NCBI GenBank assembly: GCA_027618625.1
Contig: JAQCER010000199.1
Coordinates: 1-6,685 of the forward strand
Origin: Verrucomicrobiota bacterium
Lineage (GTDB): Bacteria > Verrucomicrobiota > Verrucomicrobiia > Verrucomicrobiales > DEV007
Direction of reading: 5' to 3'
Length of the DNA: 6,685 nt
In this document: one piece after another, positions 5,426-6,685 of the stretch
Layout: each line of letters begins with the position of its first letter
Numbering within the stretch: the first letter of the stretch is position 1
The notes under the pieces: generated by a model
The model's database searches: none
What the model was told of the DNA's origin: nothing
Seen by the model: only the letters and a program-made list of their open reading frames with translations
Position numbers and translations under genes: made by a program

Positions 5426-6546
5426 ATTCGCAATGACGCTGATCGCAGTAGCTCACATCCATCTGGACGGGCTAACTCATCAAGGCTGCAAGAGCAGAGG
5501 GCCCGCACAAAAGCCAAGTTGGAAATCGATGCCATATCCGACTGATCAGCATCGACAACATTGCCAATCGCCTGATGCATCAGTCTCGTCAATACATTGA
5601 AACAGTCTTTAAGATTATCCGGCACATAATTTTCGAGGCGACCACCGGGTCGGTAGCTGGGCCAGTCTTCGATGCCAAAGAACATTGCGAGCCAGTCTTG
5701 CCGAAGCCGACCAGCCACGGTTCTCACCGCCATTGCGTCAGCCACCAGCTCGTCCAGCAAACTGTTGCGCATGCTTCCGATCACTCGCCGGGTAAAGTAA
5801 TGCACGCACTCATGCTCTCTGCGAAGATTGATCGACGTCTGCTTCCACTCCGCATCCTCTACGCCTGCAGCACCTGCTGTGATGCCACTGTAATCCCCGC
5901 CACTCAAGAGGATGAAACGGTCCTGGTACATGGGCTTTTGCTGAGCGAACTCTTTGAAAGCCGCATTCCAGTCGCCAAACGGATGCTTATCCTCCCAGGT
6001 TTTCCGATAGCGCTCGATCCGCTCCCAATTCGTGTAGCCCGCCACCATCGATGCCCCCATTGAATCCGGAATCGGGTCGGGTCGATTCTTGCGCAGGAGC
6101 GCCTGAACGATGGTGACAAAATCTCGGCGATCAGCGGCTGAGATCACAGGGATCCTGCCTGCCACGGATGGATGCAATGCAATCGTTATCCCTTCCGGAT
6201 CATGCATGGCTGGCGGTGCCGGAACCAACGGTCTAACTCCCCTACGGGTTGCCGCGCAATATTCTTCCGACTCTGCAATGGAGGCATCGATCGGAAAGCT
6301 GAGCTGCACGAGGTATCTGCTTAAGACGGCCCAGGCACCATCCTGTTCGGCCTCAATGGCGTAACGCTCCCAGGTTTCCGCAAATGGTTCGTCTTCGGGA
6401 GGCAAGTCGGTGACCGCAATCTCCGTCCCCTCCGAAACCAGTGCGTCGCAGTAGGTCAGCAGCTGCGGGAGCACTGCTTCCTCAACGGCCATCTCCCTCA
6501 GGAAAGCAGACCTTCTATCCTGCCGCGTCTCGGTGCTATTCCCCAT
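5413..6546 (-). CDS. Unknown-function protein with HExxH metallohydrolase-like motif
   Basis: A 377-residue soluble-looking protein with no signal peptide or membrane segment. I do not recognise a named family with certainty. The striking feature is H245-E-C-V-H249, an HExxH zinc-protease signature, followed 17 residues later by 'LLDELVAD' with E266 and D270. This recalls the HExxH...ExxxD arrangement of gluzincin peptidases such as thermolysin, where the downstream Glu is the third metal ligand. The motif sits in a helix-like context ('LRREHECVHYFTRRVIGSMRNSLLDE'). N-terminal residues 1-110 are helical and acidic; residues 160-215 are rich in aromatics (Trp, Tyr). The ATG at 6544-6546 overlaps the upstream minus-strand gene by 11 bases, so the two are probably translationally coupled and functionally linked. 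The C-terminal three residues derive from a heptamer repeat. Whether it is an active peptidase or a metal-binding maturation protein is open. Confidence 0.75.
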   Translation of the reverse strand: MGNSTETRQDRRSAFLREMAVEEAVLPQLLTYCDALVSEGTEIAVTDLPPEDEPFAETWERYAIEAEQDGAWAVLSRYLVQLSFPIDASIAESEEYCAATRRGVRPLVPAPPAMHDPEGITIALHPSVAGRIPVISAADRRDFVTIVQALLRKNRPDPIPDSMGASMVAGYTNWERIERYRKTWEDKHPFGDWNAAFKEFAQQKPMYQDRFILLSGGDYSGITAGAAGVEDAEWKQTSINLRREHECVHYFTRRVIGSMRNSLLDELVADAMAVRTVAGRLRQDWLAMFFGIEDWPSYRPGGRLENYVPDNLKDCFNVLTRLMHQAIGNVVDADQSDMASISNLAFVRALCSCSLDELARPDGCELLRSASLRINSQ

Positions 6547-6685
6547 TGCCGTTGCCGATGGCGCTGCCGGAAACCTTCAGTTTGTGATGACGCAGAAAAT
6601 CCATAAACTTCTGGTAGTCCGTAGCCGGCAGATTCATCTCTGATATCAACCCTTTGTAACTTCGGCAATCCCGCATGATGTTGTT
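6536..6685 (-). CDS. C-terminal end of an unrecognised protein (5' end outside the window)
   Basis: Reading in from the right edge on the minus strand, 49 codons are open to a TAG at 6536-6538. The visible tail includes 'DCRSYKGLISEMNLP', 'TDYQKFMDFLRHHKLKVSG' and a Gly/Asn-rich end (GNGNGE). The middle is a probable helix and looks like the end of a folded domain. Its last 11 bases overlap the start of the HExxH gene, a classic operon arrangement, and no other frame across this stretch is as good. The family cannot be named from so short a piece. Confidence 0.65.
   Translation of the reverse strand, partial: NNIMRDCRSYKGLISEMNLPATDYQKFMDFLRHHKLKVSGSAIGNGNGE

Noticed and set aside
5378..5434. 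ATTGC...GCAAT inverted repeat as a terminator for the convergent genes
   Set aside because: The stem is only 5 bp with an 18-base loop, no T-tract follows, and it is explained by the heptamer repeat.
5575..6063. 162-codon plus-strand frame
   Set aside because: Antisense to the HExxH gene, which has a coherent motif and operon overlap; the plus-strand peptide shows no domain.

Overview
The window reads as bacterial chromosome of moderate GC content, most likely from the Verrucomicrobiota (Opitutae/Puniceicoccales-like). That placement is inferred from four things: the multidomain lectin-like protein ending in a 'TWRSKPG...STTLPDW...TTSYTFERV...YFRTR' module, which I associate with that phylum; the lysine/alanine-rich tail on the DksA homologue; the style of the L33 and S18 proteins; and the general absence of Shine-Dalgarno sequences. 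No rRNA, tRNA, CRISPR array, transposase or phage gene was found.

Layout. 1-2769 (+) is the 3' part, or possibly all, of a large extracellular multidomain beta-rich protein (discoidin-like, Ig-like and PA14-like modules) with no signal peptide visible, so it probably starts upstream of the window. 2770-3225 is a 456-base gap with a possible terminator, a strong small hairpin and a weak Fur-type operator candidate. 3226-4439 (+) holds a DksA/TraR-family protein with a histone-like N-terminal tail, then rpmG (ribosomal protein bL33, too short for a routine ORF cutoff), then rpsR (bS18), closed by a perfect rho-independent terminator at 4509-4544. 4595-5377 (+) is folE2, the type IB GTP cyclohydrolase. 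5413-6546 (-) is a protein of unknown function with an HExxH metallohydrolase-like motif. It overlaps by 11 bases the end of another minus-strand gene that enters from the right edge (6536-6685).

The most interesting pattern is that the four consecutive plus-strand genes after the gap all lack the zinc ligands their best-known relatives carry. The DksA homologue keeps only one Cys of each CxxC pair, bL33 keeps one of four Cys, bS18 has none, and FolE2 is the enzyme family that replaces zinc-dependent FolE. In other bacteria such zinc-independent paralogues are members of Zur regulons, so the block may be a zinc-sparing locus. Whether the genome also encodes zinc-binding versions cannot be seen here.

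Other notable structure: two different heptamer tandem repeats (TCACTCC-type at 4128-4157 and ACTATTG-type at 5403-5425), the second of which supplies the stop codon of the minus-strand gene; and a near-consensus promoter for rpmG placed so that its mRNA would be leaderless or almost so.
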